Below are positions 44,292-54,300 of a stretch of DNA of 59,059 bases, one piece after another. The stretch comes from DATCIH01 sp036507955. GTDB lineage: Bacteria; Bacillota; Clostridia; Clostridiales; Clostridiaceae. The stretch spans positions 1-59,059 of the forward strand of contig DATCIH010000055.1 of the NCBI GenBank assembly GCA_036507955.1. The letters run 5' to 3'. The position numbers and the translations under genes were made by a program. The notes under the pieces were generated by a model that was not told where the DNA came from, searched no databases, and saw nothing but the letters and a program-made list of their open reading frames with translations. Positions within the stretch are counted from its first letter, which is position 1. Every line of letters starts with the position of its first letter.

Positions 44292-45236
44292 ATGGATGTA
44301 GTAACTTTTGGAGAATCAATGGTAGTGTTTAGTCCTGATTCCTCAGGACCACTTAGGTATATACATAGTTTTAATAAATCAATAGGTGGAGCAGAATCTA
44401 ATTTATCAATAGCTCTCTCAAGACTTGGAAATAGTGTAGGCTGGTTTTCTAAGGTTGGAGATGATGAGTTTGGAAGATACATAATCTCCACAATACGTGG
44501 AGAAGGGGTTGACACCTCTAAAGCTATTGTTGATGGAGGTTATCCTACTGGATTACTCTTTAAGGAAAAGTTTATTCATGAAAACCCAAATGTATATTAT
44601 TATAGGAAGGGTTCTGCAGCAAGTAGCATAACTCCTGAGGATTTAGATAAAGATTATATTGCTAGTGCTAAAATACTTCATATAACTGGTATAACTCCAG
44701 CTATATCAAATTCCGCAAAAGAAACAGTATTGAAAGCTATCGATATAGCACGGGAAAACAATGTCCTTGTTTCCTTTGATCCGAATATTAGGCTAAAGCT
44801 TTGGTCTATTGAGGAAGCAAGACCAGTGCTTCTTGAGATAGCTTCTAAAGCAGATATAATATTTCCTGGTGCGGATGAAGCAAAGCTTTTAATTGGCACA
44901 GAGGAGCCTGAGGAAGTGGCAAGAGAATTTATAAAAAGAGGAGCAATCTACGTGGCTGTAAAGCTTGGGGCTAAGGGATGCTTTGTTGCAGATAAAAACT
45001 CCTCTGAATTTGTTCCCGGCTATAAGGTTAAGCCGATTGATACAGTTGGTGCAGGAGATGGTTTTGCTGCAGGCTTTTTAACAGGCTTTTTAAAGGGTAA
45101 GAGTCTTAAGGACTGTGGTATGTATGGAAATGGAGTAGGTGCTTTAGCCACCTTAGTAAAGGGTGACTGCGAGGGATTTCCAAGCTTTGATCAACTACTT
45201 GAGTTTATGGGTGAGAAAACTATAGTAAGTAGATAG
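44292..45236 (+). CDS. kdgK: 2-keto-3-deoxygluconate kinase (PfkB family)
   Basis: A 314-aa sugar kinase; ATG 44292 is chosen since AAGGAGG (44277-44283) is 8 nt before it. PfkB signatures are SIGGAESNLSIALSRLG near the start and DTVGAGDGFAAGFLTGFL near residue 252, with the catalytic aspartate in GAGD. It phosphorylates KDG to KDPG for the aldolase encoded upstream. A terminator ends the operon at 45244-45282. Confidence 0.93.
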   Translation: MDVVTFGESMVVFSPDSSGPLRYIHSFNKSIGGAESNLSIALSRLGNSVGWFSKVGDDEFGRYIISTIRGEGVDTSKAIVDGGYPTGLLFKEKFIHENPNVYYYRKGSAASSITPEDLDKDYIASAKILHITGITPAISNSAKETVLKAIDIARENNVLVSFDPNIRLKLWSIEEARPVLLEIASKADIIFPGADEAKLLIGTEEPEEVAREFIKRGAIYVAVKLGAKGCFVADKNSSEFVPGYKVKPIDTVGAGDGFAAGFLTGFLKGKSLKDCGMYGNGVGALATLVKGDCEGFPSFDQLLEFMGEKTIVSR

Positions 45237-45243
45237 TCAAATA

Positions 45244-45282
45244 TAAAAAATTAAGGAACTGATTTATCAGTTCCTTAATTTA
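45244..45282 (+). terminator. Intrinsic terminator of the KDG operon
   Basis: AATTAAGGAACTGA (45249-45262), loop TTTA, TCAGTTCCTTAATT (45267-45280). A-rich upstream and T-rich downstream flanks allow it to work in both directions. Confidence 0.8.
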
Positions 45283-45310
45283 TGTCATAACGACTTTAAA
45301 ATTTATTTTT

Positions 45311-46297
45311 TTACCAAAGATCATGGACAGAAGGCCTAACAAATTCATTATAAATGCCTTCTACTTTTTTAAGCTCCTCTAAGGTTAAAGGTGCAATATT
45401 AGAGGCTTTGATGTTCTTTTCAGCTTGTTCTTTGCTACTAGCTCCTGGTATGATGCAGCTAACTGCATCCTGTGTCAGTATCCATTTTAAAGCATAGCTT
45501 GACAGGGTTTCTCTTCCTAAAAACAATTTTTTAAGCTCTTCTACTGCATTTAGACCTAGGTTATAATCTACCCCTGAGAAGGTTTCCCCTTTATCAAAGG
45601 CCTCACCATTTCTATTGAAATGCCTGTGGTCGGCAGCTTCAAATTTTGTTGAAGTATTAAATTTACCTGTTAGAAGTCCACTTGCTAAAGGAACCCTTAC
45701 TATAACTCCTATATTTTTATCCTTTGCTGCCTTGAAAAAAACTTCTGCTGGCTTTTGCCTAAACATATTGAAAATAATTTGTACTGTTGCCAACTCCGGA
45801 TATTCTATGGCCTTTAGAGCTTCAGATACTTTTTCTACGCTTACACCATAATTAAGTATTTTACCTTCTTCTTTAAGCTTTGATAAGGTTTCAAATACTT
45901 CATTCTTATGATATACCTCACTTGGAGGACAATGCAGCTGAATTAAATCTAAAGTTTCTAGGCCTGTATTTCTAAGACTGTCCTCTATAAAGCCTCTAAT
46001 ATTTTCTTTGTTATACCCTTCTTTAGTATGGGGGTTAAGTCTTCTACCACATTTTGTTGCAACATATATCTTTTCACTTCTACTCTTAACAACCTTTCCA
46101 ACGACTCTTTCGCTTAAGCCATCACTGTAAACATCGGCAGTATCAATAAAGTTAACTCCATTGTCTATGGCATTGTTTATTATCTCTATGGCATTTTTTT
46201 CGTTAAAGTTAGAACCCCAAGGACCTCCGACCTGCCAAGTACCAAGGGAAATTTCAGATATTTTATATCCGGTTTTTCCTAAAACTCTATAGTTCAT
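45311..46297 (-). CDS. Aldo/keto reductase
   Basis: A 328-aa NADPH-dependent oxidoreductase, starting at ATG 46297 after GGAAGGTGG. The tetrad is visible: Asp and Tyr in FIDTADVYSDG, Lys in VATKCG, His in IQLHCP. C-terminal cofactor-binding PGASSKEQAEKN is present. It is of the YajO/general stress type that reduces aldehydes or sugars. It lies next to the KDG operon on the opposite strand, separated by a two-way terminator. Confidence 0.92.
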   Translation of the reverse strand: MNYRVLGKTGYKISEISLGTWQVGGPWGSNFNEKNAIEIINNAIDNGVNFIDTADVYSDGLSERVVGKVVKSRSEKIYVATKCGRRLNPHTKEGYNKENIRGFIEDSLRNTGLETLDLIQLHCPPSEVYHKNEVFETLSKLKEEGKILNYGVSVEKVSEALKAIEYPELATVQIIFNMFRQKPAEVFFKAAKDKNIGVIVRVPLASGLLTGKFNTSTKFEAADHRHFNRNGEAFDKGETFSGVDYNLGLNAVEELKKLFLGRETLSSYALKWILTQDAVSCIIPGASSKEQAEKNIKASNIAPLTLEELKKVEGIYNEFVRPSVHDLW

Positions 46298-46545
46298 AAT
46301 AAATTCCACCTTCCTTTTATAGGTTTAAGCCTATGTCTTGTATTTAGTATTGTCATACTCTGATGGTGTACGTGAATAATAATGAACGATAATGTTTAAA
46401 TCTCTTAATATTATTCTATAAGGTTAATATAGAAATGTCAATTAAAGTAGGGGCGACAATTAACAGTTATAATTGTATATATATCGATTTTATAATAAAA
46501 TGTAACTGATGGAAGTTAAGTGCATCTGAAAGATGGTGGTATAAG

Positions 46546-47112
46546 ATAGTTTATTTAGAAACAGATAGATTGATAATAAGAGATCATATAGAAGCTGATA
46601 TTGAAGGCATGCATCTCCTTTTATCTAATGAAAAGGTTATGTACTATTTGCCAGATATAAAGACTGATACCCTAGAAGAATCTAAAAATAACCTTAAAGT
46701 AGCAATAGAAGAGGCAGCTAATCAGGTTAGAACTAAATATTTCTTTGCTATAATTATGAAAGCTACAAAAGAATATATAGGAGAAGTTGGGTTTACAGTT
46801 ATAACAGCTTGTCCCAAGGGAAGGATAGTTAATCTAGGATATTTCATACTTGAAAGATTTTGGGGGAAGGGTATCACCAAAGAGGCAGCGGGCGAAGTTG
46901 CAAATTATGCCTTCTCCATAGAAGGCATAATTAAAATTGAAACTGGATGTGTAAAGGAAAATATAGCTTCAGAGATGGTTATGAAAAAGATAGGGATGTT
47001 AAAGGAAGCTGAACTAAAAAAACATGAATTTGTTCAAGGTGAACTTAGAGATCGCTTAGAGTATGGTCTTTTAAAAGAGGAATGGGAAAAGCAAAAAGGT
47101 ATCTTGTTTTAA
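46546..47112 (+). CDS. RimJ/RimL-type GNAT with a doubtful start codon
   Basis: The coding frame runs from the family-typical N-terminus VYLETDRLIIRDH at 46549 through a complete GNAT (ILERFWGKGITKEAAGEV; KENIASEMVMKKIGM). No ATG, GTG or TTG precedes that motif in frame: the codon at 46546, correctly spaced from GGTGG (46535-46539), is ATA. The first ordinary start, TTG 46570, would remove LETDR and has no ribosome site. Either ATA is used weakly or an original ATG has mutated. It overlaps the convergent 81-aa gene by 4 bp. Confidence 0.65.
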   Translation: MVYLETDRLIIRDHIEADIEGMHLLLSNEKVMYYLPDIKTDTLEESKNNLKVAIEEAANQVRTKYFFAIIMKATKEYIGEVGFTVITACPKGRIVNLGYFILERFWGKGITKEAAGEVANYAFSIEGIIKIETGCVKENIASEMVMKKIGMLKEAELKKHEFVQGELRDRLEYGLLKEEWEKQKGILF

Positions 47113-47354
47113 CACCAAATACCTTCTTGTACTTTATAAATAGCAAATTCATATTTTATAAATTTCTCAAAACAATTTTCATCGTTGAACTCCATATAAT
47201 CAATTTTATAATCAGCATCTAACAGGCCATCGGTTTCAATATCAAAACATATATACTTAGTATTATTTTCCTTTGCCTTTTCAATGATATGATATATTTC
47301 TTCTTCCGCTTTTTTTCTGGAGATTTCATTTCGTATGTATTGTAAATTTATCAT
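47109..47354 (-). CDS. Small hypothetical protein (81 aa)
   Basis: An acidic, non-membrane 81-aa protein starting behind AGGAAGGTG. A segment YICFDIETDGLL (about 34-45) recalls the first motif of DnaQ-type exonucleases (DxExTGL), but no later motifs are present, so this could be chance or a fragment. Family not recognised. Convergent 4-bp overlap with the GNAT gene. Confidence 0.6.
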   Translation of the reverse strand: MINLQYIRNEISRKKAEEEIYHIIEKAKENNTKYICFDIETDGLLDADYKIDYMEFNDENCFEKFIKYEFAIYKVQEGIWC

Positions 47355-47455
47355 TTTGCACCTTCCTATTTAGTAAATATTAATTATATAATAAAGTATA
47401 AGGCAATTTCATTATAAAGGAAAGAATTTTGAATAAACAGTATAGGAGTTGAAAT

Positions 47456-48277
47456 ATGAGTGAAGAAAAAGCAATAGATGCAGTTAAGGAAATGAACACT
47501 ATTACTTCAGTATATAAGGGCTTACAAGAGCTTGGAGTAAAAAATGGTGATACATTATTGGTTCACTCCTCCTTATCTAGCTTAGGCTGGGTTTGTGGAG
47601 GAGCTCAGGGAGTGGTTATGGCCTTGCTTAAAGCAGTAGGAGAAAAGGGAACCTTAGTTATGCCAACTCATAGCGGGGATATTTCTGATCCTTCAGAGTG
47701 GAGGTACCCTCCAGTACCAAAGGAGTGGGTGGATGAAATTTACGAAATGATGCCAGCCTTTGATATAAATCTGTCACCTTCAAGAGGAATGGGCAAAAGT
47801 GCAGAGCTATTTAGAAATTTACCTAAGACTATAAGATCCAATCATCCTCAAGTGTCCTTTTGTGCCAGTGGAAATGTGGCAGAGGAGATTACTAGAGAGC
47901 ATGAACTAACTCCTTCCTTTGGAATGAATACTCCTATAGGTAGAATGTATGAGCTAGGGGGAAAAGTGCTTTTATTGGGAGTTGGCTACGATTCATGTTC
48001 AAGCTTTCATCTATCCGAGGTGTTAAGTGAAAATATGCCTTCAAAAAGAATGGGTGCTGCAATAATAGAAAATAAAAAAAGGACATGGAAATGGTTTGAA
48101 GATTATGCTTATGATTCGGATAAGGATTTTGAGGAGCTTGGGATGGCTTTTGAAGATACAGGCATGGTAAGGACAGGGTATATAGGTAATGCTAGTTGCA
48201 AAATATTTTCTCTTAAGGAGGGGGTAGATTTTGCAACCACTTGGCTCAAAAAAAATAGATTTCATTTAGATGCTTAA
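47456..48277 (+). CDS. Aminoglycoside 3-N-acetyltransferase-like protein
   Basis: A 273-aa protein of the antibiotic NAT family (AAC(3)/YokD). Typical blocks are LLVHSSLSSLGWVCGGAQGVV (active-site region), GTLVMPTHSGD, SRGMGKSAELFR, HPQVSFCASG and LLLGVGYDSCSSFHLSE. The family uses acetyl-CoA to modify the 3-amino group of aminoglycosides, although many chromosomal members have other substrates. Full length for the family. Starts shortly after TAGGAG. Confidence 0.9.
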   Translation: MSEEKAIDAVKEMNTITSVYKGLQELGVKNGDTLLVHSSLSSLGWVCGGAQGVVMALLKAVGEKGTLVMPTHSGDISDPSEWRYPPVPKEWVDEIYEMMPAFDINLSPSRGMGKSAELFRNLPKTIRSNHPQVSFCASGNVAEEITREHELTPSFGMNTPIGRMYELGGKVLLLGVGYDSCSSFHLSEVLSENMPSKRMGAAIIENKKRTWKWFEDYAYDSDKDFEELGMAFEDTGMVRTGYIGNASCKIFSLKEGVDFATTWLKKNRFHLDA

Positions 48278-48294
48278 GTTATGCTTTAGATAGA

Positions 48295-49173
48295 TTATCT
48301 GTTTTTTCTCCACTGCATAGGGGAGGCTCCTGTTAAACTTTTAAAGTTCCTGTTAAAGCTTGAAAGGGAATTAAAGCCAACTGTATTTGAGATCTCTAAA
48401 ATAGATTTGTAGGAATTACTTAAAAGTATTGAAGCCATCTTAATTTTAACTATTATAATATATTCTGATGGAGTATGGTGTAGGGCGGTCTTAAAAACCC
48501 GCCTAAAATGGGCTTCGCTGATACAGCAGAGCAAGGCTAAATCTCTTGAGTATATTTCATTCATATAATTGTTGTAAATATAATTTAATGCGGGAGTGAC
48601 TTTTTCAAGACTGCTTGGGCTGATACTAGCCTGAGAAATATCTTCTCCTATTTTATTTACTCTGGCAAATTTAATGAAAAAGCTCCAGAGGAGTCCCTTT
48701 ACAGAGGACTTGTACCCATTCTCCTGCCTTAAGAGTTCTTGAAAAACCATATTGAGCAAATTAACTAACTCTGGATGCTTATCAGCAGTAATAATATTTT
48801 CACAATTATAACCGTTTTGTATAATTTGTTTTAAAAAGTCTATATCCTTTATTGATTGAGTTTCAAGGAGCTTTAATATATCTAAAGAAGTGAATTCCCA
48901 TACACTTAATTTACCTGTCTCACTGCAAGCAATGTGAATTTGATTCTTGAATATGATTGAGACATCCCCGGCTTTGAAATCAAAAATTCTCCCATCTACC
49001 ACAAATATTCCAGAACCTTCATAACATATTCCAAGCTCCAGATATTCATGGGTATGAAAAAATTCTATACTATCATTAGGACTATGCTTACCAGGTACTA
49101 ATATAGGAAATTCTTCTGCTAGGGTAATAGGCTCATACCTGATGGGATAAAGATCATTTGCTTGTTTTTGCAT
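48295..49173 (-). CDS. AraC-family regulator, likely of the ADP-ribosylglycohydrolase gene
   Basis: A 292-aa protein with an N-terminal cupin (FFHTHEYLELGICYEGSG; AGDVSIIFKNQIHIA) and a C-terminal AraC domain (about 190-290; EIYSRDLALLCCISEAHFRR and ILEISNTVGFNSLSSFNRNFK region, ending GASPMQWRKNR). It is divergent from the gene at 49276, with about 100 bp between starts, a regulator-target layout like the two glycosidase loci. Confidence 0.9.
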   Translation of the reverse strand: MQKQANDLYPIRYEPITLAEEFPILVPGKHSPNDSIEFFHTHEYLELGICYEGSGIFVVDGRIFDFKAGDVSIIFKNQIHIACSETGKLSVWEFTSLDILKLLETQSIKDIDFLKQIIQNGYNCENIITADKHPELVNLLNMVFQELLRQENGYKSSVKGLLWSFFIKFARVNKIGEDISQASISPSSLEKVTPALNYIYNNYMNEIYSRDLALLCCISEAHFRRVFKTALHHTPSEYIIIVKIKMASILLSNSYKSILEISNTVGFNSLSSFNRNFKSLTGASPMQWRKNR

Positions 49174-49275
49174 AGTTTTTGCTCCTTTTCAAGATGAAAT
49201 GCTTGCTTTAATACATTATACTGATAGTATAAGCTTAAAACAATACTATTAAAATACAAAAAAGGAGTGATGATT

Positions 49276-50670
49276 ATGGCTGGTTGGGATTCATTAAAAG
49301 AATTAGTAAAAGAAGAAATAACACAAAGAAGAGAAGAAGGCTGCATTGTTACAGGCTTTAAAGAAGAATGGGGAGTAGCTGGGGATGATGAAAAGAAACT
49401 GATGGAAATATATCACCAGCTAATGCAACTTGAAATCAAAGAGGATTTTAATTACGTAGAGCCTTCAGAGCTGGAGGATATACGAAGGGAACGTCCTGAA
49501 GGGCCTCGCCAATTGAAAATAGATTTAACCAAAGAACAATTAATGGATAAGTTTTATGGCGCCTGGATAGGAAGAAGCATCGGATGTGCTCTGGGTAAGC
49601 CCCTTGAGTGTGGACCCTACATGTCAGGGGCAGAAGGAAATCCTGGCTGGAAGAATATAAAGCTTTGGTTTGAAGGTGCTGATGCATGGCCTATTGCAAA
49701 CTACACCCCCTCGAACTCAAGAGCAAGGGAAGAACATAACCTTTTTATTTCAACCTGGTGCAATAAAAGTGAACTAGATAATATAAGATTTATGGAATCT
49801 GATGATGACATACGATATACAGTGCTTGGACTTATTATGCTTGAAGAGAAAGGGTTAGAATGGGATTCTTGGGACATAGGCAAGCTTTGGCACAAAAAGT
49901 TATCTTTTGCACAGGTGTGTACTGCTGAAACTCAGGCTTATTTGAATTTCTGCCAGGTTACTGCTCATATGAAAGGTGAGAAACCAGAGGATTGGAAGAG
50001 CAAGCTGCAATGGGTAAGAACCTATTTGAATCCATATAGAGAATGGATAGGAGCACAGATAAGGGTAGATGGCTTTGCCTATGGAGCTGCGGGAAACCCA
50101 GAGCTGGCTGCTGAATTTGGCTGGAGAGATGCTTCCTTCTCCCATGTAAAGAATGGTATCTATGGAGAAATGTTTATTGGGGCTATGATTGCAGCAGCCT
50201 TTGCTGAGAACGATGTTGAAAAGGTTATAGAAATTGGACTTAGTGAAATTCCAAAGAACTGCAGACTTGCGTGGGACGTAAAAAAAGCTATAGGAATTGC
50301 AAAAGGTGCAAAGAATCAAGAAGAGCTTGTATCTAAGATTTACGATACCTTTAAGGAACTAAACTGTGTCCATACCAATAACAATGCAGCTTTATGTGTT
50401 GCAGCTCTTATATTTGCAAAGGGTGACTATGAAAAGGCAATTACCACAGCGGTATTTGGTGGATGGGATACAGACTGCAATGGTGCTACCGTGGGATCAA
50501 TAATGGGGGCTATGGTGGGTGCTTCAAAAATACCACAAAAATGGACTGCCCCCTTAAATGATACCTTGTTCTCGGACATAATAGATTTTCACCCAATTAA
50601 AATATCTGAATGTGCGGAAAGAAGCTATAAAACCTTTTTGAAAATAGAAGAACAAAGACATTGTAAATGA
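49276..50670 (+). CDS. ADP-ribosylglycohydrolase-family protein
   Basis: A 464-aa protein; ATG 49276 is 8 nt after AAAGGAG. Residues about 85-450 are an ADP-ribosylglycohydrolase (DraG-like) fold: DKFYGAWIGRSIGCALG (start of the domain), ESDDDIRYTVLGLI (metal-binding acidic cluster) and the C-terminal WDTDCNGATVGSIMGA with its metal aspartates. Members remove ADP-ribose from proteins or act as related N- or O-glycosidases. With an AraC-cupin regulator divergent and glycosidases nearby, a sugar or nucleoside substrate is plausible here. Confidence 0.88.
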   Translation: MAGWDSLKELVKEEITQRREEGCIVTGFKEEWGVAGDDEKKLMEIYHQLMQLEIKEDFNYVEPSELEDIRRERPEGPRQLKIDLTKEQLMDKFYGAWIGRSIGCALGKPLECGPYMSGAEGNPGWKNIKLWFEGADAWPIANYTPSNSRAREEHNLFISTWCNKSELDNIRFMESDDDIRYTVLGLIMLEEKGLEWDSWDIGKLWHKKLSFAQVCTAETQAYLNFCQVTAHMKGEKPEDWKSKLQWVRTYLNPYREWIGAQIRVDGFAYGAAGNPELAAEFGWRDASFSHVKNGIYGEMFIGAMIAAAFAENDVEKVIEIGLSEIPKNCRLAWDVKKAIGIAKGAKNQEELVSKIYDTFKELNCVHTNNNAALCVAALIFAKGDYEKAITTAVFGGWDTDCNGATVGSIMGAMVGASKIPQKWTAPLNDTLFSDIIDFHPIKISECAERSYKTFLKIEEQRHCK

Positions 50671-50884
50671 ACTAGGGTCAGGCGTTGGAAATATTCATAA
50701 GTATAGGAAAACCTATTTTGGAAACGAACCAGAAATTATAGAAGACGATATATTTAAGATTAAGTTTAATATATATAAAGTCGAAGAAGAGCGGATTGAA
50801 GAGCGGATAATGAGCGGATTAAATGAAAACCAGCAAACAGATAATTATTTTCATAGTTTTTATATTGTAAACAAAGGAGCTTAA
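50669..50884 (+). pseudogene. C-terminal fragment of an AlbA_2/HATPase_c_4 helicase-like regulator
   Basis: The frame reads ELGSGVGNIHKYRKTYFGNE then EPEIIEDDIFKIKF, the GSGxGN...EPxxxEGDxFKI tail typical of AlbA_2-type ATP-binding transcriptional regulators. A charged linker and stop follow at 50882. No start and no N-terminal part exist; the frame begins inside the end of the ADP-ribosylglycohydrolase gene, so a deletion has joined the two. Confidence 0.6.
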
Positions 50885-50890
50885 TTTAGG

Positions 50891-51280
50891 ATGAATCAAG
50901 AACTATTAAAAAAGAAAACAATTAGTGCTATAAGTGAATTAGCAAGTGAAAACGGTTATTTTGCGCCTGTTGATTTATTTATGAAAATTGATATCTTAGA
51001 TAAGAAGGATTATGAAGCTTGGAGAATGGGCAGGATACCTTATCTAGAAAAAGTTTGCAGAGGGAACTTAAGAAAAATGAGTTTAATAATGAAAGAGTTG
51101 AGGAGCTATGCCCTAAAGAATAACTTTAAAGCATCCATTACTGTATATAAAAAATGGGGAAAAGGGAATAGTACAGACTTAAGATTTAGTAAAAGTGGTA
51201 ATAAAGATATTGAAAGAGCTTACTCTACACATTATGTAAGCCCTCCATATAAGCAAAATAACTGTTCACCTATACCCTAA
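50891..51280 (+). CDS. Conserved hypothetical protein (129 aa)
   Basis: A soluble basic protein, MNQELLKKKTISAISELASE, with WRMGRIPYLEKVCRGNLRKMSLIM, LRFSKSGNKDIERAYSTHYV near the C-terminus. It recalls a widespread small family whose members share the WRxGRVPYLExV and FSKSGxxxxExAYxTHYV motifs and have no known function. A ribosome site AAAGGAG (50873-50879) precedes it. Confidence 0.75.
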   Translation: MNQELLKKKTISAISELASENGYFAPVDLFMKIDILDKKDYEAWRMGRIPYLEKVCRGNLRKMSLIMKELRSYALKNNFKASITVYKKWGKGNSTDLRFSKSGNKDIERAYSTHYVSPPYKQNNCSPIP

Positions 51281-51351
51281 TTGACGAAATAACTTATGTG
51301 TCGTATATTATTCTCAGAGTATTTCCACAGGAATTGAAAAAGGAGAACAGT

Positions 51352-54300
51352 ATGAAAAATGAAGATGTAAATACTTGTGAAGAGAGCTTCGATGTTATCA
51401 ACCTTAGAGTAGAGTACTCTAAAACACCACTAGGAATTGATGTAGAAAAGCCACGTTTTAGTTGGCAAATGAGTGCTCCTATTGGAAGAAGGGACTATGT
51501 ACAAACTGCATACCAGCTTGTTGTCAAAAAATCAAATGGAGTAATAGTTTGGGACTCCTCCCAGGTTAAAAGCGATAACTCCCTAAATATTATATACGCA
51601 GGCAGTACTTTGCAAGCAAGCACAAGATACATATGGACAGTAACTGTTTGGAATCAAGAGGATAGTTCTGCTTTGGAAGTATCCTGGTTTGAGACAGGTT
51701 TGATGAATGATAATCCGGATTTGACTGCTTGGGATGGTGCAGCTTGGATAGGTGGTAGCGACGAGGATTTGGTACTATATTCTCATTACCTATCAGTATT
51801 TAAAGTAGGTTACACGCTGAAACTGGGTAGGGATTCAACTAAAGCGGGTTTTATATTAGGTGCTAACGACAGTAGATTGATGGACAAAAATAAGAATATT
51901 TATAATGTTGAAAGCCTTAGAAATAGTAGTTATATTAAGTTTGAATTGGATATTTCTGCTCTAGATGGCTCTGAAACGGGTTTAGCTAAATTAAATATAT
52001 ATCGTATGGGCTATAAGACTGGTGATATGCCAAATACCTCAATCGATAGCTTTGATATTCCATTATTATTTATTAACGAATATAATAAGTATACTTCTCA
52101 TGATATTTATCTATGGTGTAATTTTGGAATATTTGACATGTACATAGATGGAATAAAGGATGAAAACAAGATTACAATATGTAAAAAAACAAACCCAAGA
52201 CCCTGGGAAGGTGGCGCTGTAAACGTCAATCCTGTAGGGGTGGGACATGACTACATTAGTTTCCCAATGGTAGCAGATATAGGGTTTTCACTAGCTGCTG
52301 GTGAAACGGCTTCTTTCGCAAACCTCACCATAACCAATTATCGGTATCCCTCAAGCACTCTCTTTAAGGAGGACTTATTAAAACCTTACGAAGGAATTTA
52401 TGCTGTATATGCAAAGGAGGAGAGTTCTGGCTTTATTGTGGACGAGGGAGCTTATGTACTTACAGGTGGAACTGACGGAACTTTTATAGTTGCAGATCCA
52501 AGCCACAACTCAATGCCTATGTTACGTAGCGAGTTTGCCACAGAAGAAAAGCAAATTCATAGTGCAAGGTTATATGTAACAGCCAGAGGTATTTATGAAA
52601 TGTATATCAATGGCATACGTGTAGGAGAAGATTATTTCAATCCTGGCTCAACACAATATAATAAAACCCAGATGTATCAGACTTATGATGTTACGGCTAT
52701 GCTAAAGGCTAAAGGGAATAATGCAATTGGAGCATGGCTGGGAGAAGGCTGGTGGAGTGGTTCCATAACTTATAGTGGAGAAAATTGGAACTACTTTGGT
52801 GATAGGCAGTCTATTTTAGCAAAGCTAATAATTACCTATGCTGATGGAAGTATAAAGCTAGTAACTACAAACTCTGAGGGCTGGAAGTATTACAATGATG
52901 GTCCTATAATATACGGAAGCTTTTTCCAAGGAGAAGTATATGATGCCACTAAGGAAGCTTTGATTAATGGATGGGACAAGATAGGATATGACGATAGTAA
53001 TTGGAAGAATGCAGTTAAAGTAGCGCTGGATGAGACTACTGCATACTTAGGAAGTTCCACAGACTCGTCAGGTGTTACTACTTATCATGATTATGATAAC
53101 ATGTCTTTAATTGGTCAAATAGGTGAGAACGTAGGCGTAGTCACAACACTAACCGCACAAACCGTAGAAGAAATTCGTAAAGGCGTTTATATTTATGATA
53201 TGGGTCAGAATATAGCTGGTATTCCTAGAATAAATATAAAAGCTGGCAGAGTTAGAGATAAGATTACTCTGAGATTTGCAGAGGTAAGATACCCCGACAT
53301 GGAAGAATATGGCGACAACATTGGTATGATTATGCTGGAAAATATACGAGCTGCACTGGCCCAGGACACATACATCCTTAAGGGGGGAGATGAGGTTATA
53401 CAACCTCGATTTACCTTCCATGGCTTTAGGTATATTGAAATTACAGGTACGCAGGAGAAGCTACCACTAGAGGCGGTACAGAGTTTGGCCATCAGCTCTA
53501 TGAAGGAGTTAGCATCAAGCTATGAGACTTCTAATGATAAGGTAAATAGGCTATGGCAGAATATTGTATGGTCACAAAGAGACAATTTTCTTTCAATACC
53601 AACGGATTGCCCTCAACGTAATGAACGGTTAGGCTGGTCCGGAGACATTTCTGTTTACTCACGAACTTCTACTTATATAGGTGATGCAGATTTGTTCCTA
53701 ACTCGTCACATGTATGCTATGCGCGATATTCAGCAGGATAATGGCAAATTCACCGACATTGCGCCTATTGGTGGAGGTTTCGGTGGAATTCTCTGGGGTA
53801 GTGCTGGTATAACGGTTCCTTGGGAAATATTTCAGCAGTATGGTGATGCTTTATTGCTTGAGAAGCATTACGATTCCATGAAGAAATATGTTTCCTTCTT
53901 AGACACTAAAATTGATGCTAATACAGGTCTTATTAATGAAGGACCTTTAGGTGATTGGCTAGGTCCTGAAAACCGTAAAAATGAACCCGTATTGCTTTGG
54001 TCCGCCTACCATGCTTATGACTTGTGGATTATGGCTAAAACCTCAAAAATCTTAGGTAAAACCCAGGATGAAAAAAATTACTTAAAAAATTATGAAGAGC
54101 GTAAAGAAGTTTTTAACAATAGATTTGTTGATCCCATAACTCATAAAACTATCTACTCTGATGGTAAAACAATTATGGACACGCAAACCTCCTATGCAGT
54201 ACCATTAGCTCTTGGTATTTTTAGTAATGAGAATATCTCTTATGCAGCGGAATACCTGGTGGCTGCCTGCAAGCGTGAAAATAAAGATGACGATAAAATA

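Noticed and set aside
47109..47354. DnaQ-type exonuclease
   Set aside because: Only one short motif-like stretch (FDIETDGL) is present; the Exo II and III motifs and the required length are missing.
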